From an uncultured Lachnospiraceae bacterium (GTDB taxonomy: Bacteria; Bacillota; Clostridia; Lachnospirales; Lachnospiraceae): a stretch of DNA of 58,058 bases. Positions 41,008 through 50,600 of the stretch are shown here, piece by piece; the stretch's first letter is position 1, and each line of letters starts with the position of its first letter. The stretch lies in contig CAJKGK010000023.1 in the NCBI GenBank assembly GCA_905199445.1, positions 1 to 58,058 on the forward strand. The letters are read 5' to 3'. The position numbers were made by a program, and so were the translations under genes. The notes under the pieces were generated by a model that searched no databases, had not been told where the DNA came from, and saw nothing but the letters and a program-made list of their open reading frames with translations.

Positions 41008-42216
41008 CTATTTAACAAGCGCCATCGTCTCCCGGGCAATCATCAGTTCCTCGTTGGTGCCGATGACCATGACCTTCACCGGGGAATCCGGAGTAGATAT
41101 GATCACATCTTCCCCGGAAAGATTATTCTTTTCATCATCAATGGTAATACCCAGATAGCCAAAATACTGTTCACAGATGTCCTTGCGCATTTGAACACCA
41201 TTCTCACCGATACCTGCGGTAAATACAATGGCATCCACGCCGTTCATAGCTGCCACATAAGCACCCACCCTGGTGGCTACATGGTACATAAAAATATCCA
41301 TGGCTCTCAGGCACTCCGGATCACCCTGAGCACAGCCGGAGCGTATATCTCTAAAATCCGTAAGCCCGCCGGTAAGACCATACATCCCGGACTCCTTATT
41401 GAGTATTCTGTTAATCTCCTGTACATCCTTGCCTTCTTTGGTTACAAGATATTCTACAATAGCCGGATCGATGTCGCCGCAGCGGGTTCCCATCACCAGG
41501 CCGGCTACAGGGGTAAAGCCCATACTTGTATCCACTGATTTACCGTTTTTAACAGCACATATACTGGCGCCATTGCCCAGATGACACACAATGGTTTTAA
41601 GCTGTTCATAAGGACGGCCCAAAAGCTGGGCAGCTTTTTTGGATACATAGCTGTGGGATGTTCCGTGAAAACCATATCTGCGTATTTTGTAATCTGTGTA
41701 ATAACGGTAAGGGATTCCGTAAATGTAAGCCTTTTCCGGCATCGTCTGATGGAAAGCAGTGTCAAACACAGCAACCTGAGGGACCTGCGGCATCAGGCCA
41801 TGGCATACGGTAATCCCTGTAAGATTGGCCGGGTTATGCAAAGGCGCCAGTTCACAGCATTCCTCAATGTCTGCGACAACCTGATCATTAATAATCACTG
41901 AAGACGTCAGTTTCTCACCGCCGTGGCCCACACGATGGCCGACAGCTCCAATCTCATCCAGATCAGCAATCACACCATATGCATCGTTTGTCAGACACTG
42001 CAGCACAAGCTCAATTGCCTTATGATGATCCGGCATCGGCGACTCAATCGTTATCTTTTCCCCCTGTTTTGCTCCTGCTGACGGCTTGTATACAATACGG
42101 CTCCCCTCAATACCAATACGCTCACACAAGCCTTTTGCAAGCACCGCCTCCGATGCAGCATCAATCAACTGAAATTTCAGAGAAGAGCTGCCACAGTTAA
42201 TCACTAATACATTCAT
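41008..42216 (-). CDS. ackA: Acetate kinase
   Basis: 402 residues, the standard length. ASKHA phosphotransferase signatures: MNVLVINCGSSSLKFQLID, phosphate 2 region CHLGNGASICAVKNGKSVDT, MGFTPVAGLVMGTRCGDIDP, and adenosine region FTAGIGENGVQMR. Interconverts acetate + ATP and acetyl phosphate + ADP, giving ATP in fermentation. The usual partner pta is not in the window, so acetyl phosphate formation is encoded elsewhere. AGGAGG-type site before the ATG. Confidence 0.96.
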   Translation of the reverse strand: MNVLVINCGSSSLKFQLIDAASEAVLAKGLCERIGIEGSRIVYKPSAGAKQGEKITIESPMPDHHKAIELVLQCLTNDAYGVIADLDEIGAVGHRVGHGGEKLTSSVIINDQVVADIEECCELAPLHNPANLTGITVCHGLMPQVPQVAVFDTAFHQTMPEKAYIYGIPYRYYTDYKIRRYGFHGTSHSYVSKKAAQLLGRPYEQLKTIVCHLGNGASICAVKNGKSVDTSMGFTPVAGLVMGTRCGDIDPAIVEYLVTKEGKDVQEINRILNKESGMYGLTGGLTDFRDIRSGCAQGDPECLRAMDIFMYHVATRVGAYVAAMNGVDAIVFTAGIGENGVQMRKDICEQYFGYLGITIDDEKNNLSGEDVIISTPDSPVKVMVIGTNEELMIARETMALVK

Positions 42217-42269
42217 ACAAAAAATCCTCCTTTATCCTGTCCTTTTTATACTTTTTTTAATTCTTTGTT

Positions 42270-43106
42270 CTATTCCACTTTTTTGGCAATTACTGCAATT
42301 CTGCCATTTTCCTGTGAGTACTCACAGGTAGACAGGGTTATCAGACTGTCGCCATAGCTGACCTCCACCCCTGTATCATAAAGCTGCATACGCCGGATAT
42401 TCGCCATATAGTCATCAAATTCCGCCTGATCAGCCGCATCCACCATGCCATAATAGCGGAAGCCCTCCTCACCTTTGTTGAATGCCTTGGAGAGAATAAC
42501 CGCCGCAACCTCATATGTGGCATCACCATAAATCGTATTAAATGTAATCCTCTTGTGCTGTTCATACCATTCCTTGTCCTGATATTCAAGGAGCACACTA
42601 AACATCGTATCATTTTTCATGTTATGGCCATAAATAATCACATTGGTGCTGGCCGGATTAAGGCTGCATCGGCCATCCACAAACGGAAGCCCGCTGTATT
42701 CATACACTTTATCAAAATTTCTGTGAAGATAATACTCTGGATCCTGGGGTGTAAACATTACCGGATAATTAAGCTTTGTCCCATCGATGGAAATCCATCC
42801 GATAAAATCACTGTTGGCCTCAAGCAATTTCCGGTACCGGCCCCCTGGTTCCTCGGTTTCAGTCTGACCATCAGCCGTGCCTTCGCCCGCATCGCCTGTC
42901 TGACCCACACTGCCGTCCGGAACTGTCATATGGTCATCCAAAATCATATCCTCCAGAGCCGAAACCTTTTTCTCGGCCTGCCAGCCATCCCAGTAATATT
43001 TCAACAAATAGCCGCCGCTGCCCAGAAAGCAAAGAATGGCTATAACAAGAATCACATTTAAAATAATACGGGTGCCTTTATTATTCCGTCTCGATTTTCC
43101 TGACAT
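42270..43106 (-). CDS. srtB: Class B sortase
   Basis: 278 residues. N-terminal membrane anchor (IILNVILVIAILCFLGSGGY), a linker, then a sortase B domain: FIGWISIDGTKLNYPVMFTP, His in VIIYGHNMKNDTMF, catalytic Cys261 in ITLSTCEYSQENGR and Arg269. Class B sortases attach NPxTN-type or pilus-like substrates to the cell wall; no substrate with a sorting signal is encoded in the window. AGGAGGACGG precedes the ATG. The promoter region contains a perfect dyad. Confidence 0.9.
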   Translation of the reverse strand: MSGKSRRNNKGTRIILNVILVIAILCFLGSGGYLLKYYWDGWQAEKKVSALEDMILDDHMTVPDGSVGQTGDAGEGTADGQTETEEPGGRYRKLLEANSDFIGWISIDGTKLNYPVMFTPQDPEYYLHRNFDKVYEYSGLPFVDGRCSLNPASTNVIIYGHNMKNDTMFSVLLEYQDKEWYEQHKRITFNTIYGDATYEVAAVILSKAFNKGEEGFRYYGMVDAADQAEFDDYMANIRRMQLYDTGVEVSYGDSLITLSTCEYSQENGRIAVIAKKVE

Positions 43107-43157
43107 TCAACCGTCCTCCTTTGTTAATTTCCTGTAAAACCGTCAAAAATCCGGCCA

Positions 43158-43213
43158 AAAACTAGTATCCACTGTACTAGTTTTATAATACATATAAACA
43201 AGAGATATTGCAA
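43158..43213 (-). promoter_or_regulatory. Sortase promoter with overlapping dyad (operator candidate)
   Basis: Minus strand TTGCAA (43213-43208), 17-bp spacer, TATTAT (43190-43185). A perfect 9-9-9 inverted repeat, AAAACTAGT-N9-ACTAGTTTT (43184-43158), immediately follows the -10 and covers the start point, where a repressor would block transcription. Confidence 0.55.
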
Positions 43214-43220
43214 GAGCCGA

Positions 43221-43271
43221 AAAAAACAGGTTTTTGACGCCGCACCCTATGTGCAGCTCAAAAACCTGTTT
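43221..43271 (-). terminator. Intrinsic terminator of the GH3 gene
   Basis: AAACAGGTTTTTGA (reading minus, 43271-43258) pairs with its complement at 43237-43224, with an inner GCAC/GTGC; six T follow at 43226-43221. Confidence 0.85.
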
Positions 43272-43317
43272 AGATCAACGGTTTATATCCATCTGTTTAA
43301 ATCAGCCGTTTTTTATA

Positions 43318-45957
43318 TTATTTTTCAACCTTTACAGCCCATTCCATATTTTCGAAGTGTTCACCATATGGTTTTGAACCTTCATAGCAGGATGATTTCA
43401 TAATGATGTTAAGAATATTTTTCGCACAGGCCTGAAGGTCTCCCAGTGTAATACTTTCGCCTTCTTTTGCATCCAGTGCAGCAAGAATACCGTCAAGATC
43501 ACTCTGTCCGCCAGGCATAATCAGATCATTGCCCGCCTTAATACACATCGCCGGTGAAGATTTTCCATATTTAAAATGGCTTACATTACCTGCAATAAAG
43601 CTCATATCCTGAGTTGTAAACCAGTCTGTCATTACAAGGCCGGCAAAGCCCCATTCATCTCTGGCCACTGCAGTGAGCAGATCATAACTGTTGGCTGTAT
43701 GCACACCATTTAACAGGTTATAAGATGACATAATGGACATCGGCTGAGATGTCTTTATGGCAATTTCAAAGCCTTTCAAATAAATTTCACGAATGGCACG
43801 TTCGCCGACATGGGCATTGGTAAAATAACGGTCATCTTCCTGGCTGTTCGCCGCAAAATGCTTAATTGTTGTACCAACACCGCAGTGAGACTGTACACCT
43901 TTTGTGTCTGCGGCTGCACAAATACCGGCAACCAGCGGATCTTCGGAATAATATTCAAAGTTACGTCCGCATAACGGATTACGATGAATATTCATGGCAG
44001 GTGCAAGCCACAGATGAACATGGAACTGTTCCATCTCCTCACCAACAATACTTCCAACGGCTTCAATCAGCTCTTCATCCCAGGACTGAGCCAGCGCTGT
44101 GCCGATCGGAATTGCTGTACAATACTGGTAATAGGTCACGGCGTCCTCCGGAATCTCATCGGCACCACCTGTTTTCAGATCACCGAATACCATCCCCGTC
44201 TGGAGCAGCTGTCCATCGGCAGTTGTCTTAAATTCCGGTGTCAGACGAAGACCCGCAGGGCCGTCAGCCAAAATCATGTTACGGATATTTCTGTCCTCAA
44301 GCATGATCGATGTTGTATCACCGGCAGCGCCAGGAACATTTGCAGAAGCAGCACCAACGATTGTCTGTTCACCGAAACCTCTGGCTGTACCTACGCACAG
44401 CTGGATCATCTCATCTGCCGTCAGCTGAGATACAAGATCATCCAGGGAAGCCCGTCCGGCAATCACATCATCCATCGTTATCTTGTTTTCAGTTTCAACC
44501 GGTGTCAGGATCTTCTTTTCACCATGGTAGCTTACCTGATGCGCCTTGATTTTACTACAGTCTACTGTAAGGCATACAGCGTTTTCTTTCTGTGCCTCTT
44601 CACCGTCATAGCTATATGGCGCATGACCTTTGGCGCTGATTTCTGTGAGCGCTTCACTGTCCTTAAACAGGTTTTTAAGTACCTGTGTTGCTGTTGTATT
44701 TTCAATGCACACAGCAGCAGCAATCGTTGTATTCCTGGAACTGTTGCCCACACGGATATAGTATTTTCCGGCTTCCAATACCCAGGATGCACATTTTTCA
44801 CAATAAGAGGCCATGGAAGCTGTCTTAAAGGAAATGGTCATTACCTGACTTTCCCCTGGTGCCAGTAATTTTGTTTTGCCAAAAGCAGCCAGTTCCTGAT
44901 ATGGTTTTTCCAGGTTGCCTTCAGGTGCTGAATAGTAAACCTGAACAACCTCTTTGCCGGCATATTCACTTCCTGTGTTTGTCACCTTAACTTCAACGGA
45001 TACCTTTTCTTCATCCGCACAGACACTCTGAACCTGAATATCAAAATCTGTATACGAACGTCCATAGCCAAAGCAATAGTTTGGTGTTACATTAAATGTA
45101 TCAAAATAGCGGTATCCTACATAAATGCCTTCTGTATACCAGCCATCTTCAGTATCGCCGTTATTATGGCTGAATTCCTCGGAAGACGGATAATCTTTAT
45201 AAGCGGCAGCCCATGTGGTTGTCAGCTTACCTGATGGTGATGCTTTGCCTGTAAGTGCATCAGCAACTGCGTAGCCGCCGATATTTCCCAGCTGGCTTAC
45301 AAGGACAATGGCATTCACACCTTCAATGCCTTTAAGCTCGCTTGTATCAATCACACCGCCTACATTTAACAGTACAATTGTATGCTTATAGGCAGCAGCC
45401 AGTTTTTTAATATGTTCCAGTTCTGCTTCAGTAAGCATATAGTCGCCTCTGCCCATACTGCGGTCAGCGCCTTCACCGGAATTTCTTGCAATGACATAAA
45501 CAGCTGTATCGGTATCCGAAGCCTTAATCTGTTCATCTGTAATCGCTGCGCCATCCGGCTCTTTAAATGGATTGGAAAACATCAGGGCAAACTCAGTTAC
45601 ACCTTCTTTGGCTGCCCGGGCTTTAAGGTTCATAAAATAATCCTGTTTTGCTTTGGCCACATCGGCACTGTAACCATCCATCCATGATTTTGTTGTGATT
45701 TCGAAACCGGCAGCTTCAAGACCCTGTTCAATATTGATCACTGTACGGGAATTCACATCACCTGAACCTGTACCGCCTTTAACGGTCATGCGGGCACCTG
45801 CACCGTAAAGTGCCAGTTTCCCTGTTTTCTTTAATGGAAGTACCCCATCATTTTCAAGTAAAACTATACATTCCGGAGCAAATTTCCGAATAGCCTCCAT
45901 ATGGGCTTTTTCTTTTTCGCTGACAGCACCGCAGGTCGGTGCATAATACTTAGCCAT
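43318..45957 (-). CDS. Glycoside hydrolase family 3 beta-glucosidase, domain-permuted
   Basis: 879 residues with the domains in reversed order. The sequence opens with the GH3 C-terminal alpha/beta sandwich (CIVLLENDGVLPLKKTGKLA, ALYGAGARMTVKGGTGSGDV, FNVTPNYCFGYGRSYTDFD). A fibronectin III-like domain follows (VKVTNTGSEYAGKEVVQVYY) and a linker. The TIM barrel comes last (MILADGPAGLRLTPEF, HLWLAPAMNIHRNPLCGRNF, THCG-type KHFAANSQ, GFAGLVMTDW). Nucleophile is Asp778. Permuted GH3 enzymes are known from Ruminococcus and Butyrivibrio; they hydrolyse beta-glucosides. No signal peptide, so it is cytoplasmic. AGGAGG before the ATG, terminator after the stop; monocistronic. Confidence 0.9.
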   Translation of the reverse strand: MAKYYAPTCGAVSEKEKAHMEAIRKFAPECIVLLENDGVLPLKKTGKLALYGAGARMTVKGGTGSGDVNSRTVINIEQGLEAAGFEITTKSWMDGYSADVAKAKQDYFMNLKARAAKEGVTEFALMFSNPFKEPDGAAITDEQIKASDTDTAVYVIARNSGEGADRSMGRGDYMLTEAELEHIKKLAAAYKHTIVLLNVGGVIDTSELKGIEGVNAIVLVSQLGNIGGYAVADALTGKASPSGKLTTTWAAAYKDYPSSEEFSHNNGDTEDGWYTEGIYVGYRYFDTFNVTPNYCFGYGRSYTDFDIQVQSVCADEEKVSVEVKVTNTGSEYAGKEVVQVYYSAPEGNLEKPYQELAAFGKTKLLAPGESQVMTISFKTASMASYCEKCASWVLEAGKYYIRVGNSSRNTTIAAAVCIENTTATQVLKNLFKDSEALTEISAKGHAPYSYDGEEAQKENAVCLTVDCSKIKAHQVSYHGEKKILTPVETENKITMDDVIAGRASLDDLVSQLTADEMIQLCVGTARGFGEQTIVGAASANVPGAAGDTTSIMLEDRNIRNMILADGPAGLRLTPEFKTTADGQLLQTGMVFGDLKTGGADEIPEDAVTYYQYCTAIPIGTALAQSWDEELIEAVGSIVGEEMEQFHVHLWLAPAMNIHRNPLCGRNFEYYSEDPLVAGICAAADTKGVQSHCGVGTTIKHFAANSQEDDRYFTNAHVGERAIREIYLKGFEIAIKTSQPMSIMSSYNLLNGVHTANSYDLLTAVARDEWGFAGLVMTDWFTTQDMSFIAGNVSHFKYGKSSPAMCIKAGNDLIMPGGQSDLDGILAALDAKEGESITLGDLQACAKNILNIIMKSSCYEGSKPYGEHFENMEWAVKVEK

Positions 45958-46121
45958 ATTTAATACCTCCTAAAACTCAATGATCAAGGTCTAAAAACCT
46001 TTACTGTTATTTATTTTATCAAAAAAACCCACATAAAAAAAGAGCATATTCCGTCCTTTTTTATCAATTTTCCGAACTGATTGAGATTTTTTTGTATTAT
46101 TCAGACAACACCCGTGGTTTG

Positions 46122-46175
46122 CAGTAATCAAAAACTGCGCCCAGACAAATGCCTGGACGCAGTTTTTGATTACTG
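46122..46175. terminator. Bidirectional terminator at the end of the foldase gene
   Basis: CAGTAATCAAAAACTGCG (46122-46139) pairs with its exact complement ending at 46175; an inner CCAG/CTGG follows one mismatch. The stem contains the stop codon of the foldase gene. T-rich arms lie on both strands. Confidence 0.8.
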
Positions 46176-47498
46176 ATTTTGTGTTTCTGTATTTGTTGTT
46201 TCTGATGTTTCGGCATCTGTGTTTTCTGTATCTGCAGCGGTCTGGGATTTTTCTTCACTCTGATCAGATTCCATCTCATCCACAGCAGCGGTTTCAGAGG
46301 CTGGCATTGTTTCACCGGTTTCTGCCTGAGTTGTGTCCCCGGTTTCATCCTGGGTCAAATCGGCTGTTGGATTAAGAACCGCATAATTCTGCCAGAAATC
46401 ATAAAATTCCTGTGTATTTTCATTAAGCCAGGTCCCATAATCACTCTGAAGCTTACTTAAAACCAGATTTTCCTTGGCTGTCTGTCCGGCTTCTTCATCG
46501 TTTACAGTCACACATTTAATGACGTGATAACCATACTCGGTCTGAACCAGTGTAAATTCCCCTTCATTTAAAGCATTGGAACCATCCACAAATTCCTGAA
46601 CAAAGGCAGAACCATCCGGAGTCTGTCCGTCCTTATTCAGAGAATATTCAAAGCCGCCATCCTCGTTAAATTCCTCGGCCAGTGTCTCAAAATCCTCTCC
46701 ATTCTGGGCTCTTGCCAAAACGTCCTCGGCCTTGGCTTTCTGCTGGGCATTGTAATCATCAACCTCAGAATTATCCACGCTTTCTCCGGATTCGCCGGTT
46801 TCCGGAGTTTTTGTCTTAAACAAGATATGCTGAACCGTACGATAGACACAGCTATCCAGTTCTTCCTGTGTCAGCTCAGTCATCCCCTGTTCCACAAGAC
46901 CATTTAAAATCTTGCTGATCTTCAGGCTGTTGGTGATCACTTCCCGTACATTATCCTCGGTAAAGCCATAGGCCTTTTGGTCATCCTGAGATACATTTGC
47001 AAAAAATGAAGCAACAGCATCATCAATATCAGCCTGATCATCTGAAGTCACTTCCACTTCAATACCTTTTTCGGCAGCCTTCTGAGTTAAAAAGACAGCC
47101 TGCAGCACCTGATTTTCAGTCATCATTTTCAGATAATCCCCATAGGTCACACCTGCGCTCATTTCCAGAGCCCAGTCAGTCACACCACCCATTTCACTCT
47201 GCATTTTATAGACATAATAATAGTAGAACAGTTCTGACGCCTTAACCTTGGTGTCTCCGATTTCAATGGCCACTGCATCCGGATCCACCGGCTCATTTTC
47301 TGTCTTGACTTCCGTCTCAGGAGCAGCTGTTTCCCCGCTCTCACCAGGTGTCTCTGTCTGAGCCGATGCCCCTGTATTTTTCTGGCTCTCACCGGCCCCG
47401 GCTGTATCTGTATTCTGACATGCCGTCAGAGATCCCCCCATAAGCACTGCAGATAAAACCAATGCTGCCACACGTTTACAAAGTAAATTTTTCTTCAT
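46170..47498 (-). CDS. prsA: Peptidyl-prolyl cis-trans isomerase lipoprotein, PrsA/SurA-like
   Basis: 442 residues. Lipoprotein signal with lipobox LTAC at about residues 24-27, then a Thr/Glu-rich linker. An N-terminal SurA-like helical chaperone region (KASELFYYYYVYKMQSEMGG onward) is followed by a parvulin domain (YRTVQHILFKTK, AQNGEDFETLAEEFNEDGG, VQTEYGYHVIKC). A long acidic Thr/Glu/Gln-rich tail of about 70 residues closes the protein. PrsA-type foldases help exported proteins fold at the membrane surface. The long disordered tail is unusual for PrsA. AAAGGAAAAG precedes the ATG. Confidence 0.85.
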   Translation of the reverse strand: MKKNLLCKRVAALVLSAVLMGGSLTACQNTDTAGAGESQKNTGASAQTETPGESGETAAPETEVKTENEPVDPDAVAIEIGDTKVKASELFYYYYVYKMQSEMGGVTDWALEMSAGVTYGDYLKMMTENQVLQAVFLTQKAAEKGIEVEVTSDDQADIDDAVASFFANVSQDDQKAYGFTEDNVREVITNSLKISKILNGLVEQGMTELTQEELDSCVYRTVQHILFKTKTPETGESGESVDNSEVDDYNAQQKAKAEDVLARAQNGEDFETLAEEFNEDGGFEYSLNKDGQTPDGSAFVQEFVDGSNALNEGEFTLVQTEYGYHVIKCVTVNDEEAGQTAKENLVLSKLQSDYGTWLNENTQEFYDFWQNYAVLNPTADLTQDETGDTTQAETGETMPASETAAVDEMESDQSEEKSQTAADTENTDAETSETTNTETQNQ

Positions 47499-47590
47499 TT
47501 TCTTTTCCTTTCAGGCCTCTGTACAAAATAAAATCAGGCCAAAAGCCATGGCCTGTGCCTTATTTTCATGAAGCCGTTTTTTCAAATGAT

Positions 47591-47610
47591 ATGCCGCCTG
47601 ACGGCGGCAT
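47591..47610 (-). terminator. Hairpin after mfd
   Basis: ATGCCGCC-tgac-GGCGGCAT, an 8-bp perfect GC-rich stem 31 bases after the mfd stop. The minus-strand sequence after it (ATCATTTG) has few T, so it is a weak terminator at best. Confidence 0.45.
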
Positions 47611-47640
47611 CCTTATACAAATACCCATTATACTGGAATT

Positions 47641-50600
47641 TCATTCACCAATCAATGATTTTATATCTCTGATCACAATTTTTTCACATTTAAAAATATC
47701 AAAACCAGGCCCCTTTTTTGTCCGTACTGTAAAATAAGGTGGATCCGCCGGTGTAAATTTCATGGCATTTTTGTACTTTTCCAGCAGTGCAGGAATCCGT
47801 TCTCCATAAACGCCAGCCTTAGGATTCATTATAATTTTTGTCACGCAGTCTTTGTGAATCAGCTGGGTAATTCCAGCCTCATGCGCCTGGGCCTTTAAAA
47901 GGGCCACCGCCAGAAGATTCTGCGCAGCCTTTGGCAGTTCACCGTAACGATCCATCAGCTCGTCTGCCATTTCCTCATATTCTTCCTCATTGGAAATGGC
48001 CGCAATACGCTTATAAATCTCCAGCTTCTGGTATTCATTGCGGATATAGGTGGCAGGAATAAAAGCATCAATATCCAAATCAATGGTTGTCTCAAAATCC
48101 TCGTCCACCGCTTCACCCTTCTGCAATTTAACAGCCTCATTAAGCATTTTGCAATACAGATCATACCCTACGGCCTCCATATGACCGCTTTGCTGCTGTC
48201 CTAAAAGATTCCCTGCACCACGAATTTCCAGGTCTCTCATGGCGATCTTAAAACCAGAACCCAGTTCTGTAAACTCTCTGATCGCAGACAGCCGCTTTTC
48301 AGCCACTTCCCGGAGGACCGTATTTCTCCGATACAGCAAAAAAGCATACGCTGTCCGGTTGGAACGGCCCACCCGCCCCCGCAGCTGATACAGCTGAGAA
48401 AGTCCCAGTTTATCTGCATCATGAATAATCATCGTATTCACATTGGAAATGTCCAGACCGGTTTCTATAATCGTTGTAGAAACAAGCACATCAATCTCTC
48501 CGTTGATAAAACGATACATGATTTTTTCCAGTTCCCGCTCACTCATCTGACCATGAGCAAAGGCAACCTGGGCATCAGGCACCAGCTTTTGAATGGCCAG
48601 AGCCATTTCTGCAATACCATTGACCCGGTTAAACACATAATACACCTGCCCGCCTCTGGCCAGTTCACGGTGAATTGCCTCCCTGACCATTTCCTCATTG
48701 TATTCCATCACATAGGTCTGAATCGGCATACGGTCCGTCGGCGGTTCTTCCAGTACGCTCATATCTCGAATCCCTACAAGACTCATATGCAAAGTTCGGG
48801 GAATAGGCGTTGCCGTCAGTGTCAGCACATCCACACTTTCCTTCATTTTTTTGATTTTTTCTTTATGTGTCACACCAAAACGCTGTTCCTCGTCCACAAT
48901 CAGCAGCCCCAGATCTTTAAATTCCACATCTTTTGAAAGCACACGATGGGTTCCCACAATAATATCCACCATTCCCCGCTTTAACTCATGAAGCGTTTTC
49001 GTCTGCTGGGCCTTTGTCCGGAAGCGGCACAACAGATCAACAGTGACCGGAAAATCCTTCATTCGCTGCACAAATGTATTATAGTGCTGCTGCGCCAAAA
49101 TAGTGGTAGGCACAAGAACAACGACCTGTTTTCCTTCCAGAACAGCCTTAAACGCAGCTCTGATGGCAATTTCTGTTTTTCCGAATCCCACATCACCACA
49201 AATAAGCCGATCCATAATTTTAGAACTTTCCATATCCTTTTTTGTTGCCTCAATGGCGGTCAGCTGATCATCGGTCTCTTCATACGGAAACATTTCCTCA
49301 AATTCATTCTGCCATACCGTATCCGGGCCATACTGATAACCGGTCTTAGATTCTCTGGCCGCATACAGACGGATCAAATCCTGGGCCAGTTCTTTAACCG
49401 CTGTCCGCACCTTTGCCCGAGTCCGGTTCCACTCCTGCCCTCCCAGCTTATTCAGCTTTGGCTTTCTGGCATCCGAACCGGCATATTTCTGGATCATTTC
49501 CAGCTGAGTCGCTAAAATATACAGGTTGCTTCCGCCACCGTACTCAATCTTAATATAATCCTTTGTAACGCCATCCACGTCCACCTTTTCAATCCCACGG
49601 TAAATCCCCAGACCATGATTTTCGTGAACCACATAATCTCCTATATTAAGATCCATGAATCCACGGATTTTTTCTCCCTGATACAGCTTGGGTTTCTTCC
49701 GTTTTTTCTTTTCTTCACCGAAAATATCCGTTTCCGCAATCATTACAAATTTGACAAGGGGATATTCCATCCCCCGGCGAAAACCTCCGTGGACAATCAT
49801 AATCTCCCCTTCAGCCACACATCGCCCCTCATCTTCGGTATAAAAAGCATTGAGCTCATAATTTCTTAAATCCCCTGCCAAACGCTGAGCTCTGGTCGCT
49901 GAACGGCACACAAGGATCACTCTGTATTTAGATGCCTTCCACTGTTTAAGATCTTTGACAAGGATCTCAAAATTACTGTTGTATGGATTAATGGACTTCA
50001 CAGTCAGATTATAATTCATTACCGGAATAATTTCTCGGATTTTCTGGGCAATCGTGGAGAGCAAAATCAGTTTCTGATTGGACAGAGCCGCAAAAACCTG
50101 TCTGGTTTCAAATAAAATATTGATCTGTCCCGGAAGAATATAGCCTTTTTCCAGTCGGCCAGTCATGCCTTCCCTAAATTCCAGCTCCACAGCCCGCCCC
50201 TTTTCTTCAAGATGAACAGGCTCATCCAAAAAAAAGAGGGTGTCCTTTGGATCAAAGTATTCCACAAAAGAGCAGGTGTCATCGTAAAAATACGCAATAA
50301 AGCTATCAATATTTCGCTGTCCGAAGGAAGATTCAAGGTCCTCACTGACCTGGGCAATGGTCTGTTCAAGGTGAGCCGCAGCCTCCCCCTGCCCTTGTTT
50401 TTTCATAGTTTTAACGGTTTGTTCAAGCTCCCGGCGCATGCCCGCCAGACCGGCCTCAATCACCGGAGCGTTAAATATATACTCTGAGGCCGGATAAACG
50501 GTAAACGATTCACAACGCTCAATGGAACGCTGGCTGTCCACGTCAAAACTGCGGATGCTGTCCACTTCATCATCCCAAAGCTCAATCCGGTACGGACATT

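Noticed and set aside
43984..44868. Plus-strand open frame of 294 codons opposite the GH3 gene
   Set aside because: Long only because of low stop density opposite a GC-richer gene; Cys- and His-rich translation without any domain.
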